From the NCBI RefSeq assembly GCF_004135975.1, contig NZ_CP026538.1, positions 3,968,001 to 4,032,000 on the forward strand: a stretch of 64,000 nucleotides of DNA, in the 5' to 3' direction. Positions 18,467 to 28,738 of the stretch are shown here, in pieces (positions within the stretch are counted from its first letter, which is position 1; every line of letters begins with the position of its first letter). Position numbers and translations under genes: made by a program. Source of the stretch: Solidesulfovibrio carbinolicus. GTDB taxonomy: Bacteria; Desulfobacterota; Desulfovibrionia; Desulfovibrionales; Desulfovibrionaceae. The notes beneath the pieces are model-generated. The model was given only the letters and a program-made list of their open reading frames with translations, did not search any database and was not told where the DNA came from.

Positions 18467-19417
18467 TTACACCTTCTGCTCCAGACGGCCGCCGAGCAGG
18501 CCCTGGGGCCGAATCAGCAGGATGGCGAACAACAGCACAAAGGCCACGGCCTCTTTGTAGGAACTCATGTCCGAGGGCAAAAAGGCCTCGCCCAGGCCAA
18601 TGACCAGCCCGCCAAGCACCGCGCCGGGAATGCTGCCAAGGCCGCCGAGCACGATGACCGCCAGGCCTTTTAAGCCGTAGGACACGCCGAAATACGGCCC
18701 GGCCACGCCAAAGGAGACGCCAATCAGCGTGCCGGACAGGCCGCCAAGCAGACCGGAGATGAAAAAGGTGCCCAGGATAAAGCGGTTGACGCTGATGCCA
18801 AGCAGGCTTGCCGTGTCGGCGTTCTCGGCCGTGGCCCTAAGCGCCTTGCCGCCGCGGGTGCGGCCGATGAACCAGCCCAGGCCGGCCAGCATGACGAGGC
18901 TTGCGCCAAAAAGGATGATCTGGATGGTGCGCACGGCCACGGGCTTGCCGCCGATCTTGAAGATGACGGCCATGGGCAGGTCGCCGAAGATGTCGGCGGG
19001 GAAGGAATAGATCTCCGCGCCAACGAGATACTGGATCAGGTTGACGACAATAAGGGCCACGCCCAGGCTGCTGACCAGGGCCAGGAGCGGATCGGCCCCG
19101 CGCTTGCGCAGGGGCTTAAACGCCAGCCGTTCCACGGCCATGCCGGCCAGACCCGACAGCAGCGCGCCGAGAATCAGCGCCGGCACGAAGGGCAGGGTCA
19201 CGGGCATGGTCCAGTCGGCCAAAAGGCCGTTTATGCCGAAATGGCCCACGGCCAGGGCGTAGGTGAGGTACGCGCCCAGGGTAAAGACCGCGCCATGGGC
19301 GAAATTGATGATGCCGAGGATGGAGAAGACCAGGGTGTAGCCCAGGGCGAAGACGGCGTAGACCGACCCGATGCTCAGGCCGTTGAGGAGACTTTGCAGG
19401 AGCCAGGCGAAATCCAT
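18467..19417 (-). CDS. livH: branched-chain amino acid ABC transporter permease LivH, second operon
   Basis: A 316-residue permease with the LivH opening LLNGLSIGSVYAVFALGYTL and INFAHGAVFTLGAYLTY, and the closing RPQGLLGGRLEQKV. About eight membrane segments. It lies 70 bases downstream of livK, with a perfect hairpin in the gap. Confidence 0.92.
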   Translation of the reverse strand: MDFAWLLQSLLNGLSIGSVYAVFALGYTLVFSILGIINFAHGAVFTLGAYLTYALAVGHFGINGLLADWTMPVTLPFVPALILGALLSGLAGMAVERLAFKPLRKRGADPLLALVSSLGVALIVVNLIQYLVGAEIYSFPADIFGDLPMAVIFKIGGKPVAVRTIQIILFGASLVMLAGLGWFIGRTRGGKALRATAENADTASLLGISVNRFILGTFFISGLLGGLSGTLIGVSFGVAGPYFGVSYGLKGLAVIVLGGLGSIPGAVLGGLVIGLGEAFLPSDMSSYKEAVAFVLLFAILLIRPQGLLGGRLEQKV

Positions 19418-19433
19418 GGGAACGCTTTTTTAG

Positions 19434-19469
19434 CGGCCGGGACGCCCATGCCTGGGCGTCCCGGCCGCA
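19434..19469. promoter_or_regulatory. perfect hairpin between livK and livH of the second operon
   Basis: A 16-bp perfect stem (GCGGCCGGGACGCCCA and its complement) with a four-base loop. On the minus strand it is followed by TAAAAAAGCG, not T-rich, so it is more likely an mRNA-stabilising or partial attenuation element than a terminator. The same arrangement occurs in the first liv operon. Confidence 0.7.
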
Positions 19470-19487
19470 GCCGTGATGGGACGGTTG

Positions 19488-20669
<1,182 letters not shown>

Positions 20670-20854
20670 GGAGCCTCCGGGCGGGGGAAAGTTGGCGGCA
20701 CGATGCCGATCACGTCAAAGGTGAAAAATGTCTCTTGGGCAATGGCGGCGGCCGTGTCAAGTGCCGCGGGCCGAAAAACGGCGCGGGAGGCCGATTTTCG
20801 CGCCGCTCCCCGCCAGGGATGGTCCAAGACCGGCGGCCTGTCCACAAGAACGTC

Positions 20855-20888
20855 AAACGCCCCGGACGCGGCCGCGTCCGGGGCGTTT
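20855..20888. terminator. 34-base perfect palindrome, probable bidirectional terminator
   Basis: Perfect palindrome whose half is AAACGCCCCGGACGCGG, with short T-runs on both sides. It lies in the 347-base gap (20670-21016) between the anion transporter, whose message ends here, and the divergent-phase livK promoter region. Nothing else recognisable is present in this gap apart from a TTGACA upstream of livK. Confidence 0.55.
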
Positions 20889-21016
20889 CGCCAGAGGCGA
20901 GGGGCGTCGCGGCACGCCGCGCCTCCCTTAACCAAGACGATGGGAGTATGTGTAAAAATGCCTTGTTTCAGTCCATGGCCTTTGAAAGGGGGTCTGTGCT
21001 TTTCGCGGTCGCGACC

Positions 21017-22447
21017 CTAGCCGCGCATGACCATCCAGGGGAACCCGACCAGCAGGTATACGCCAAGATAAATCGCGCCGAAGATCAGGCCAAGAATCCA
21101 GAACTCCTTCCCCTTGACGTAGCCGGAGCCGTAATAAATCGGCGAGGGGCCGGTGCCGTAGGGGGTGATGACGCCCATGATGCCAAGCGTCCCACAAAGG
21201 ACCATGGCGGCCAGGCCGATGTCCAGGCCCGGCACCGCCTTGGCCGCGGCCAGCATGACCGGCAGCAGGGCGGCCACGTGGGCGGTGACGCTGGCGAACA
21301 TGTAGTGGCTGACGAAAAACAGGATGGTCAGGCCCAGCAGCGTGGCCGTGGGGGTCATGCCCTGCATGTGGGCCGAGGCGGCGTCGGCGAACCAGGTGAG
21401 AAAGCCCACCTTGCCCAGGCCGTCGGCCAGGGTGACCAGGGTGGCGAACCAGGCCAGCACGTTCCAGGCCTGCTTGTAGCCCAGGATGTCGTCCCAATCC
21501 ACGACCCTGGCCAGGACCATGATGCAGATGGCGACCAGGGCCACCAGGGTGGAGTCGATCAAGTCCTTGAAAAAGATCCAGCCAATGAGCGCGCCGGCGG
21601 CCAAAAGGGCCATGACGATCTCGCGCCCGGTCAGCGGTCCGAGCTTGACCAGCTCCTCGCCGGCCCAGATGGGCGCGTTCTCGGACGTCTTCTGGGTCGG
21701 CGGATAGATGATGTAGGCCAGAAGCGGCGTGGCCAAAAACAGGATCACGCCCACGGGCAGGACGCTTATAAACCACTGGCCCCAGGCGATGTTAACGCCG
21801 GTGGCCTTTTCCACGAGCGAATGAGCCAGGACGTTGGGGGCAAGGCTTGTCAAGAACATGGACGAGGTGACGCAGGTGGTGGCCAGGGCCGTCCACATGA
21901 GATAGGCCCCCATGCCCCGGGGGTTGTTGTCCGGGGTGGAGCCGTACAGGGGCGGAATGTTCTTGATGATGGGAAAGATGGTGCCGCCGCTGCGGGCCGT
22001 GTTGGACGGCATGAAGGGGGCCAGCACCAAATCGGCCAGGGCCACGGCGTAGCCCAGGCCCAGGGTCTTGCGGCCCATGCGCTTAATCAGCGTGAGTCCC
22101 AACCGCTTGCCCAGGCCCGTCTTTTCATAGCCCAGGGCAAACATGAAGGCAGCGAAAATGAGCCAGACCGTGCCGTTGGAAAAGCCCGACAGCGCCCACT
22201 TGAGCGCGTCGCCAGGCGAAGGGACCTTGCCCGGGGCCACCGGCACCAGCCGGAACATGGCGGCCAGGGCCACGCCGATGAGTCCGGCCAGGGCCGGGGG
22301 AACGGGTTCCAGGACCAGGGCCAGGACCACGGCGGCAAACAGGGCGAAATAGGCCCAGGCGGCGGCCGAAAGTCCCTGGGGGGCGGGCAGCAGCCAGACC
22401 GCCAAACCCAGCAGGATCGGGGCGAGCATCTTGGCGGCGCGTTGCAT
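21017..22447 (-). CDS. DASS-family anion transporter, CitT type
   Basis: A 476-residue sodium- or exchange-coupled carrier for di- or tricarboxylates in the inner membrane, with about 12 hydrophobic segments. The first substrate-site signature is SNTARSGGTIFPI, and the second region reads YGTGPSPIYYGSGYVKGKEFW, both typical of the CitT/TtdT branch. The ATG at 22447 is chosen because AAAGGAGA precedes it; the open frame upstream is GC-rich leader. A sigma-54-type promoter lies about 140 bases upstream, and the adjacent genes encode a sigma-54 activator and sensor kinase, so expression is probably ligand-induced. Confidence 0.88.
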   Translation of the reverse strand: MQRAAKMLAPILLGLAVWLLPAPQGLSAAAWAYFALFAAVVLALVLEPVPPALAGLIGVALAAMFRLVPVAPGKVPSPGDALKWALSGFSNGTVWLIFAAFMFALGYEKTGLGKRLGLTLIKRMGRKTLGLGYAVALADLVLAPFMPSNTARSGGTIFPIIKNIPPLYGSTPDNNPRGMGAYLMWTALATTCVTSSMFLTSLAPNVLAHSLVEKATGVNIAWGQWFISVLPVGVILFLATPLLAYIIYPPTQKTSENAPIWAGEELVKLGPLTGREIVMALLAAGALIGWIFFKDLIDSTLVALVAICIMVLARVVDWDDILGYKQAWNVLAWFATLVTLADGLGKVGFLTWFADAASAHMQGMTPTATLLGLTILFFVSHYMFASVTAHVAALLPVMLAAAKAVPGLDIGLAAMVLCGTLGIMGVITPYGTGPSPIYYGSGYVKGKEFWILGLIFGAIYLGVYLLVGFPWMVMRG

Positions 22448-22588
22448 GGCGTCTCCTTTGCGTTGGGAAGTGGCGAAGCGGGCCGCCATGGAGCCGGTCC
22501 GCCCGGCGGCCCCGCCGCAGGCCGGGCGCGAAGAGGGGGATGTCGCGCCCGGCCGCCGCGAGGCTATGGCAGCAGTCTGCCCTGCCCC

Positions 22589-22605
22589 AAGCACGGACAA
22601 TGCCA
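22589..22605 (-). promoter_or_regulatory. sigma-54-type promoter for the CitT-like transporter
   Basis: Minus-strand TGGCATTGTCCGTGCTT keeps the invariant GG and GC with exactly ten bases between them and matches the extended -24/-12 consensus at most key positions. The predicted start is near 22580, giving a leader of about 130 bases. The nearest upstream gene encodes a sigma-54 activator. Confidence 0.7.
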
Positions 22606-22675
22606 GCACCGAACAAGCGAGATAAGGCTATGAATTTATTTATTTTACAGCTGATTTTATCTGGATGCGCAGCGA

Positions 22676-22790
22676 AAACCCCCATAACCGAAGTTATGAG
22701 GATTCCGACGCCAGCAAAACTTCGCCAACAAAACAGGGCTGTTGGTTCAAATCACCCGGGTTATGCCCATGCCCTAGGTTATGGGGGTTT
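22676..22790. promoter_or_regulatory. repeated GGTTATG sites, likely activator binding sites
   Basis: The palindrome CATAACCGAAGTTATG occupies 22683-22698. GGTTATG recurs at 22759-22765 and 22777-22783. AAACCCCCATAACC (22676-22689) is a perfect 14-base inverted copy of 22777-22790. The sites lie about 80-190 bases upstream of the sigma-54-type promoter, the usual place for NtrC-class activators; the last copy overlaps the end of the regulator gene. The rest of the 326-base gap holds no gene. Confidence 0.65.
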
Positions 22791-24183
22791 GGCGGACGGC
22801 GTGCTTGAGGCGCTTGCTCAGCGCCGGCTGGGAGATACCAAGGAGCCGGGCGGCCATGGTCTGGTTGCCGCCGGAGCGGCGCATGGCCTCGTCCACCAGG
22901 AATCCGGCGGCCTCGGCAAAGGTGGGCAGCGGTTCAAAGGGCGTGAAGGGATTGGGCGGCGGCGTCGCCCGGCAGGGTTCGGCCCGGGCGACAGCGGCCA
23001 GGAAACTGTGCATGGACAGCATCCGGCCGGCGTGCAGGCTCACGGCGTCGTAGACCATGGCCCGCAGTTCGCGGACGTTGCCGGGAAAGGCGTAGGCGGC
23101 CAGGCAGCCGGCCAGTTCGCGCGGCGGCGTAGGCACGGGCTTGCCCAGGCAGGCGGCGGCCTCGGCCAGGAAATGGCGCAGCAGCGGCTCGATGTCCTCG
23201 GGACGCTCGCGCAGGGGCGGAATGTGAGCGTGGTGGGTGCGCAGGCGGTAGTAGAGGTCGCGGCGCAACCGGCCGGCCGCTTCCTCGGCAGCCAGGTCGC
23301 GGTGGGTGGCCACCACCACCCGGGCCCGCAGGCGCTTGGGCACGTCGCTGCCCAGGGCGAAGTATTCGCCCTCCTGGAGCAGGCGCAGGAGCTTGACCTG
23401 GGAGGCGATGGACAGGTCGCCGATTTCGTCGAGGAAAAGCGTGCCCGCGGCCGCTTCCTCGATCATGCCCTTGCGGGCGGCCTCGGCCCCGGTGTAGGCC
23501 CCTCGCACGTGGCCGAAAAGGGTGTCGGCAAAAACCGCGTCGTCCAGGCCGGCCACGTTGACCGCGACCAGGGGGCCGGGCCGGCCGCTTAAGCCGTGCA
23601 CGGCCCGGACCACGTTTTCCTTGCCCACCCCCGATTCGCCGGTGACGAGCAAGGGCTGGCTGCTTTTGGCCACGGCCTCGATGTAGGCAAACACCTGGAA
23701 CATGGCCCGGGAGCGGGTGACGATGGCGGCAAAAGCTTCGGGGCGGGACAGGGTTCCGGCCACCAGGCTGTCGGAGACGGCGCGGTTTTCGTCACGCAGC
23801 TCGATCATGCGGATGGCCCGCAGCACGCCGCTCACCAGCCGATCCTCATCGTCGGTCTTGACGTAGTAATCAAAGGCCCCAAGCTTCATGCAGCGCACGG
23901 CGGTGTCGAGCTGGTTGACGCCGCTGACGATGATGACGGCCACTTCCGGGTGCTCCTCGCCGATGCGGGCCAGCAGTTCCTCGCCGGACAGCCCGGGCAT
24001 GGTCAGGTCGAGCAGGGCCAGGCGGATGCCGCCCTTGTCCAACAACGGCAGCACGTCGCGGCTGTCCTGGCACAGAAAGAGGTTGGTGACGCCGGCCGAG
24101 GACTCCAGCGTCAGGGACAGGGAACGCAGCCAGGCCGGCTCGTCGTCCACCAGCAGGATGCCGAAGGCGGGAAAGGTGCTCAT
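22774..24183 (-). CDS. sigma-54-dependent response regulator (NtrC/DctD class)
   Basis: A 469-residue activator: REC domain (about 5-120; acidic pocket VDDE, phospho-acceptor Asp in LLDLTMPG), AAA+ sigma-54 domain (about 150-380; Walker A GESGVGKE, sigma-54 contact loop GAYTGA, Walker B LFLDEIGD), and a Fis-type helix-turn-helix at the C-terminus (NQTMAARLLGISQPALSKRL). The Walker A ends in GKE rather than the usual GKT/S-type or GKE variant seen in NtrC; NtrC itself has GKE, so it should be active. It overlaps the kinase gene by four bases (ATGA). Likely target: the adjacent anion transporter. Confidence 0.92.
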   Translation of the reverse strand: MSTFPAFGILLVDDEPAWLRSLSLTLESSAGVTNLFLCQDSRDVLPLLDKGGIRLALLDLTMPGLSGEELLARIGEEHPEVAVIIVSGVNQLDTAVRCMKLGAFDYYVKTDDEDRLVSGVLRAIRMIELRDENRAVSDSLVAGTLSRPEAFAAIVTRSRAMFQVFAYIEAVAKSSQPLLVTGESGVGKENVVRAVHGLSGRPGPLVAVNVAGLDDAVFADTLFGHVRGAYTGAEAARKGMIEEAAAGTLFLDEIGDLSIASQVKLLRLLQEGEYFALGSDVPKRLRARVVVATHRDLAAEEAAGRLRRDLYYRLRTHHAHIPPLRERPEDIEPLLRHFLAEAAACLGKPVPTPPRELAGCLAAYAFPGNVRELRAMVYDAVSLHAGRMLSMHSFLAAVARAEPCRATPPPNPFTPFEPLPTFAEAAGFLVDEAMRRSGGNQTMAARLLGISQPALSKRLKHAVRQTPIT

Positions 24184-25907
24184 GAAGCCTGCTCCTGGGC
24201 CGGAACCGGAAAGGCGACAACAGCGGTGGTTCCCTGGCCCGGGACGGAGTGAAAGGACAGGGTCGCGCCGTATTCCTTGAGGATGCCGGCGGAGACGGAC
24301 AGGCCAAGGCCGGTGCCGCCGGTCTCGCGCTTGGTGGTGAAAAAAGGGTCGGTCAGGTGGGGCAGGTGCTCGGGGGCGATGCCCGCGCCCTCGTCGCGCA
24401 CGGTCAGGACCACTTGTTTTTTGTCCGCGTCGTGGCTGACGGCAAGGACAATGGCCCGGTCGCGGTCGGGCAGGGCCTGGCAGGCGTTGAGCACGAGGTT
24501 GACGAGGACCTGTTCCACACGCTGGGAATGGCCCCAGACCAGGGGGATATCCGGTTCGTAGACGGCGGAAAAATGATCGGTGGCCTTGCGGATGGCGGCG
24601 TCGAGGAGGCGCACGGCCTTCCTGGCCGCGTCGCCGACATCGATGAGCGAGCGGCCGGAGCCTTCCTCGCGCCGGGCGAAGTCCTTGAGGTCGTTGACGA
24701 TGCGCTTGATGCGCTGAGCCCCTTCCTGCATTTCCTCCAATAGCCTGGGCAATTCGTTTTTCATGCGCGAAAAGGGAATGCCGCCCAGGAGGAAATCGCC
24801 CTCCTCCTCGTAACGGCGCGCAAGCAGCCGCACGGCGTCGGCCTGGGCCTTGCGCAGGATGGGGATGTTGAGCAGGATCAAGCCGTTGGGATTGTTGATC
24901 TCATGGGCCACGCCGGAGACAAGGATGCCCAGGGCGGCCATCTTATCGGCCTGGACGAGCTGGCGCTGGTTGCGGGAGAGTTCCTCCATGGCCTTGGTCA
25001 GGGACTTGGTGCGCTGGGCCACCTGCTTGCGCAAAAAATGGGTCCACAGCATGGAGCCGCCAAGCAGCGCCAGAAGCGGCGTGGCGATGGCCCCGACGTA
25101 CAGGGCGATGGTTTGCCAGCGCAGCCGGCCGTTTTCCAGCACCCCCAGCCATTTGTCGTGGATGGCCTGATAGCGGCCGGTCTCGCGCAGGATGGCCAGG
25201 CCCTCGCTGAAGCGGGCGAGCAAGGCCTCGTCGCCTTTTTTCACGGCGTAGCCGTAGCGCACGGTGAAAACGCCCCGGGCCACGGGCTGGATATTGTCCA
25301 GCCCGAACTCGTGCATGATGTAGATGCCGGGCAGCATGGCCACCACGGCGTAGTCGCCCTGGCCCGAGGCCAGAAGGCGCAGGCCGTCGGCCGGGGTGTC
25401 CACCAGCACGAGATCGTCGGCAAAGCCCTTGGCGGAGAGCGTGTCGTGCATGATGCCGCCCCGGTGAACAATGACCTTCTTGCCGGCCAGCTGGTCGAGA
25501 TTGTCCACGGCCAGGGCGTCGCGGCGGGCGAAGATGCCGTGGTTGACGATGGTGTGGGGGGCAAAATCGACGGTCTGGGAGCGGTCGTCGGAATAGGACA
25601 TGCCCTGAAGCACGTCGCGCCGGCCCTCCATGAGCCCCTCGCGCTGGCTGGCCCAGTCACCGAGCCGAAACTCCATGCGCATGCCCATGACCTCGCCGAT
25701 GGCCCGGGAGATGTCCACGTTGAAGCCGGCCGGCTGGCCATTTTTGTCGAGGAATTCATAGGGCGGATAGTCGCGGTCGCCGCCCACCACCACCGGCCGG
25801 GTGACGCCGGGCACGAATTCGGCGCAATGCCCCACGGTCGCGGCGGCCAGCGCAGCCGCCACGCACAGGACGGCCAGGACGGCGCGCAGGCCGGCAAGGC
25901 GGGGCAT
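24180..25907 (-). CDS. sensor histidine kinase with periplasmic SBP_bac_3 domain
   Basis: A kinase of about 575 residues. After an N-terminal signal/anchor (LAGLRAVLAVLCVAAALAAATVG), residues to about 260 form a bacterial extracellular solute-binding family 3 domain (VGGDRDYPPYEFLDKNGQPAGFNVDISRAIGE). One membrane segment (TIALYVGAIATPLLALLGGSMLW) precedes a HisKA domain with VAHEINNP and an HATPase domain ending GGTGLGLSVSAGI. The ATG at 25907 is preferred to a GTG 30 bases upstream because it leads straight into the signal sequence; neither has a strong ribosome site. DctB kinases sense C4-acids through a Cache domain, so this one may sense another ligand. Pairs with the overlapping response regulator. 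Confidence 0.88.
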   Translation of the reverse strand: MPRLAGLRAVLAVLCVAAALAAATVGHCAEFVPGVTRPVVVGGDRDYPPYEFLDKNGQPAGFNVDISRAIGEVMGMRMEFRLGDWASQREGLMEGRRDVLQGMSYSDDRSQTVDFAPHTIVNHGIFARRDALAVDNLDQLAGKKVIVHRGGIMHDTLSAKGFADDLVLVDTPADGLRLLASGQGDYAVVAMLPGIYIMHEFGLDNIQPVARGVFTVRYGYAVKKGDEALLARFSEGLAILRETGRYQAIHDKWLGVLENGRLRWQTIALYVGAIATPLLALLGGSMLWTHFLRKQVAQRTKSLTKAMEELSRNQRQLVQADKMAALGILVSGVAHEINNPNGLILLNIPILRKAQADAVRLLARRYEEEGDFLLGGIPFSRMKNELPRLLEEMQEGAQRIKRIVNDLKDFARREEGSGRSLIDVGDAARKAVRLLDAAIRKATDHFSAVYEPDIPLVWGHSQRVEQVLVNLVLNACQALPDRDRAIVLAVSHDADKKQVVLTVRDEGAGIAPEHLPHLTDPFFTTKRETGGTGLGLSVSAGILKEYGATLSFHSVPGQGTTAVVAFPVPAQEQAS

Positions 25908-26084
25908 GGCGAAAAGGACGGTTCCTGGCGGACGCACGGGGAAACGGTACGGAAAAAGCGCCGCCCTGCCAAGCCGGGCCGGCCCCCATCATGGGGCATC
26001 GCCGCGACGCCCGGGGCAGAATGCGCCGGCTTCGACCACCGTGCCGGCGTTTTGCAGCGCGGCAGACCGGTCAGCGGCAGAATA

Positions 26085-28664
26085 TCAGCCGTTTCTGGCC
26101 CGCCCGGCGGCCAGGGCGTCTTCCATGGCCCGGCGCAGCTCGTCGCGAAACACGGGCTTGGGCACATAGGCGTCCATGCCGGCGGTCAGGAAGGCTTCCC
26201 GGTCGCCGGCCATGGCGAAGGCGGTCAGGGCCACCACGGGCAAGCCGGCCACGACGGCGTAACGGGGGTCGTCGCGCATGACCCGAACGGCCTGGACGCC
26301 GTCGAGGCCGGGCATCTGGATATCCATGAGCACGAGGTCAAAGGGTTGCCGGAGCAGGGCCTCCAGGGCCTGGACGCCGTCGATGGCCTCGGCCACGGCA
26401 TGGCCTTCCTTTTCCAGGAGCCGGCGCACGGCCAGCCGGGTGATGCGGTCGTCCTCGGCCACAAGCACCCGCAAACCGCCTGGCGCGGCCGGAGCGGCCA
26501 CGGGGGCGGCGGCCTGCCCGGCCGGCTCGCACACGTTAAAGGAGCAGCAGAAAAAAATGGTCGTGCCCCGTCCCACCTCACTGTCCACGGCAATGGTCCC
26601 GCCCATGAGTTCGACCAGGCTTTTGCAGATGGAAAGCCCCAGCCCCGCGCCCTGGGCATTGCGGCTGTAGCCCCGGCTGCCCTGGACAAAGGGTTCGAAC
26701 AGGCGGGTGAGATCGACGTCGGCGATGCCGCAGCCGGTGTCGGCCACGGAGAAAAGCGCCCGCGTCTCGCCCTCCCGACGCGGCGGCAGGGGATAGGCCT
26801 CCACGGCCACCGACCCTTTGGCGGTGAATTTCAAGGCATTGCCCACGAGGTTGGCCAGCACCTGCTGGAACCGGGCGGCGTCTCCAGCCACCCGGGCCGG
26901 CAGGGCCGCATCGACGTAGACGCGCAATTCCACGCCGGCTTGGCGGGCGGAGGGCTTAAACAGCTCCACGGCCTCGTTCACGGCCCGGGCCAGTTCGAAG
27001 GACTCGCATAAAATGGCCATTTTGCCGGCCTCTACCCTGGACAGATCCAGGATGTCGGCCAAAAGGCGGGTGAGCCGCCGGCTCGACTGGATGGCCAGCT
27101 CGGCGTACTCGGCCTGCTCGGCGGTAAGCGGCGTGTCGCGCAGGAGCTGGAGCATCCCCAGGACGCCGTTTAAGGGCGTGCGTATCTCGTGGCTCATGTT
27201 GGCCAGGAATTCCGATTTGGTCTGATTGGCGGCCTGGGCCTCGTTGCGTGCGGCGGTGAGGGTGCGCTCCATCTCGATGCGGGCCGTGACGTCCTCGCGG
27301 ATGAGGATGCCGCCGGCCAGGGAGCCGTCGTCGCGAACAAGCGGCACGCCGCGCAGGTTGACGTAGCCGGAGTGGCCGCCGGTGAATTCGGGAAAATGCA
27401 CGGCCTCCAGATCGACCTCGCGCCCCTCCAGCAGCGGGGCCAGCTTTCCGGCGATGCCGGCCCGCACGACCCCCGGCAGGTCGGTGAGCCGCCGACCCAG
27501 GAAATAGTCGCGGTCCCGCCGGCCGGCGGCAAAGGTGTCCAGATGCCGCCGGTTGACGAAGGTGATGCGGCCGGCCGCGTCAAAGGCCATGATGGAGACC
27601 GGGGCCAGCTCGGCCAAAAGCCGGTAACGGCCTTCGCTTTCGCGAAGCCGGGCCTCGGCCTTTTTGCGCTCGGTGATCTCCGAGGCCATGGTGGCCACGC
27701 CAAGCAGCCGGCCGTCCTCGGCATAGACCGGAAATTTCTTGGTGAGAAACGTCCGCGAACCGCCCCCCTCGCCGCGCATATGCTCCTCGCTGGTCAGGGT
27801 GCGGCCTCGGGGCAGGGCCAGGGCGCGGCGGTCGTTTTCCACATACCGCGCGATATCTTCGGGAGAGGAAAGGCCTTCGAAGGCTTCGGAGTCGGTCTTG
27901 CCGACGACGTTTTCCAGAGGGCGGCCGGTGAGATTCTGGTAAGCCCGATTGACCATGACGTAGCGCAAGTCCCGGTCCTTGAAGACCACCACGTGCTCGG
28001 CGTTTTGCACCAGCTCGTAAAAGACCGACCGGGCGTCGTCGCGGCGGCGGCGCTCGGTGACGTCGGCGGCGAAACCGAGGACGCGCTCCCCGTCCAGGCG
28101 CACGGCCGAAACCGACCACCAGCGTTTGGCTCCGTCGCGCCGCCGCCCCGAAACCTCGGCAATGCGGGCTCCTTCCTTGAAATCGGCCAGGTAGGTGGCC
28201 ACGGCCTGCCAGCTGTCCTGGTCCAGAACCTCGCCGATGGTCAGACCAAGCAGGGTTTCCCGGTCATAGCCGGTCAGACGGCAGGCCTTGGGATTGACGT
28301 CGAGAAACCGGCCGGCGGCGTTGACGATGAATATGGCGGCCGGGGCGTTTTCCACCACGCCCTGGTAGCGCGCCTGGCTCTCGCCAAGGGCGGCCAGGGC
28401 CTGCTTGCGCGAGGCCAAGGCGACCAGCAAGGCCACGATGACTCCGGCCATGACCCCGGCCAGGGCCAGGGAAGCCCACAAGGCGGCCAGTTGGGGGAAG
28501 AAGGACTCCAAACCGGACAAAACGGCCGGCCCTTGGCCCGAAGCCTCGGCCAGGGCCTTCCCGGGACACAGCGGCAAGGCTGCGCCAAGGAGCCAACGGA
28601 ACTGTCGGAGTCGCCGGGCAGGGCACGCCGCCCTAGGCCGATCACGAAGGAGAAGGTTTCCCAT
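26085..28664 (-). CDS. hybrid histidine kinase with three PAS domains and a receiver
   Basis: About 859 residues. An N-terminal secretion-like segment and one clear membrane helix (WASLALAGVMAGVIVALLVALA) suggest a short periplasmic loop. Three PAS modules follow (ENAPAAIFIVNAAGRFLDVNP; NAEHVVVFKDRDLRYVMVN; LAPVSIMAFDAAGRITFVN), then HisKA with MSHEIRTPLNG, HATPase ending GAGLGLSICKSLVELMGG, and a C-terminal receiver (VAEDDRITR, phospho-acceptor in LMDIQMPG). No DNA-binding output, so it probably signals through a phosphorelay or stand-alone partner. Start uncertain: ATG at 28664 or GTG at 28682, both with poor ribosome sites. It is separated from its neighbours by about 75 and 180 bases, and a partner is not evident. 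Confidence 0.88.
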   Translation of the reverse strand: MGNLLLRDRPRAACPARRLRQFRWLLGAALPLCPGKALAEASGQGPAVLSGLESFFPQLAALWASLALAGVMAGVIVALLVALASRKQALAALGESQARYQGVVENAPAAIFIVNAAGRFLDVNPKACRLTGYDRETLLGLTIGEVLDQDSWQAVATYLADFKEGARIAEVSGRRRDGAKRWWSVSAVRLDGERVLGFAADVTERRRRDDARSVFYELVQNAEHVVVFKDRDLRYVMVNRAYQNLTGRPLENVVGKTDSEAFEGLSSPEDIARYVENDRRALALPRGRTLTSEEHMRGEGGGSRTFLTKKFPVYAEDGRLLGVATMASEITERKKAEARLRESEGRYRLLAELAPVSIMAFDAAGRITFVNRRHLDTFAAGRRDRDYFLGRRLTDLPGVVRAGIAGKLAPLLEGREVDLEAVHFPEFTGGHSGYVNLRGVPLVRDDGSLAGGILIREDVTARIEMERTLTAARNEAQAANQTKSEFLANMSHEIRTPLNGVLGMLQLLRDTPLTAEQAEYAELAIQSSRRLTRLLADILDLSRVEAGKMAILCESFELARAVNEAVELFKPSARQAGVELRVYVDAALPARVAGDAARFQQVLANLVGNALKFTAKGSVAVEAYPLPPRREGETRALFSVADTGCGIADVDLTRLFEPFVQGSRGYSRNAQGAGLGLSICKSLVELMGGTIAVDSEVGRGTTIFFCCSFNVCEPAGQAAAPVAAPAAPGGLRVLVAEDDRITRLAVRRLLEKEGHAVAEAIDGVQALEALLRQPFDLVLMDIQMPGLDGVQAVRVMRDDPRYAVVAGLPVVALTAFAMAGDREAFLTAGMDAYVPKPVFRDELRRAMEDALAAGRARNG

Positions 28665-28738
28665 GCTTTCTGATACGGCCACCGCCTGGAGCCGTCAATG
28701 ACCAGGGCAGGGATTGCCGTTGGTCCGACGGCTGCGCG

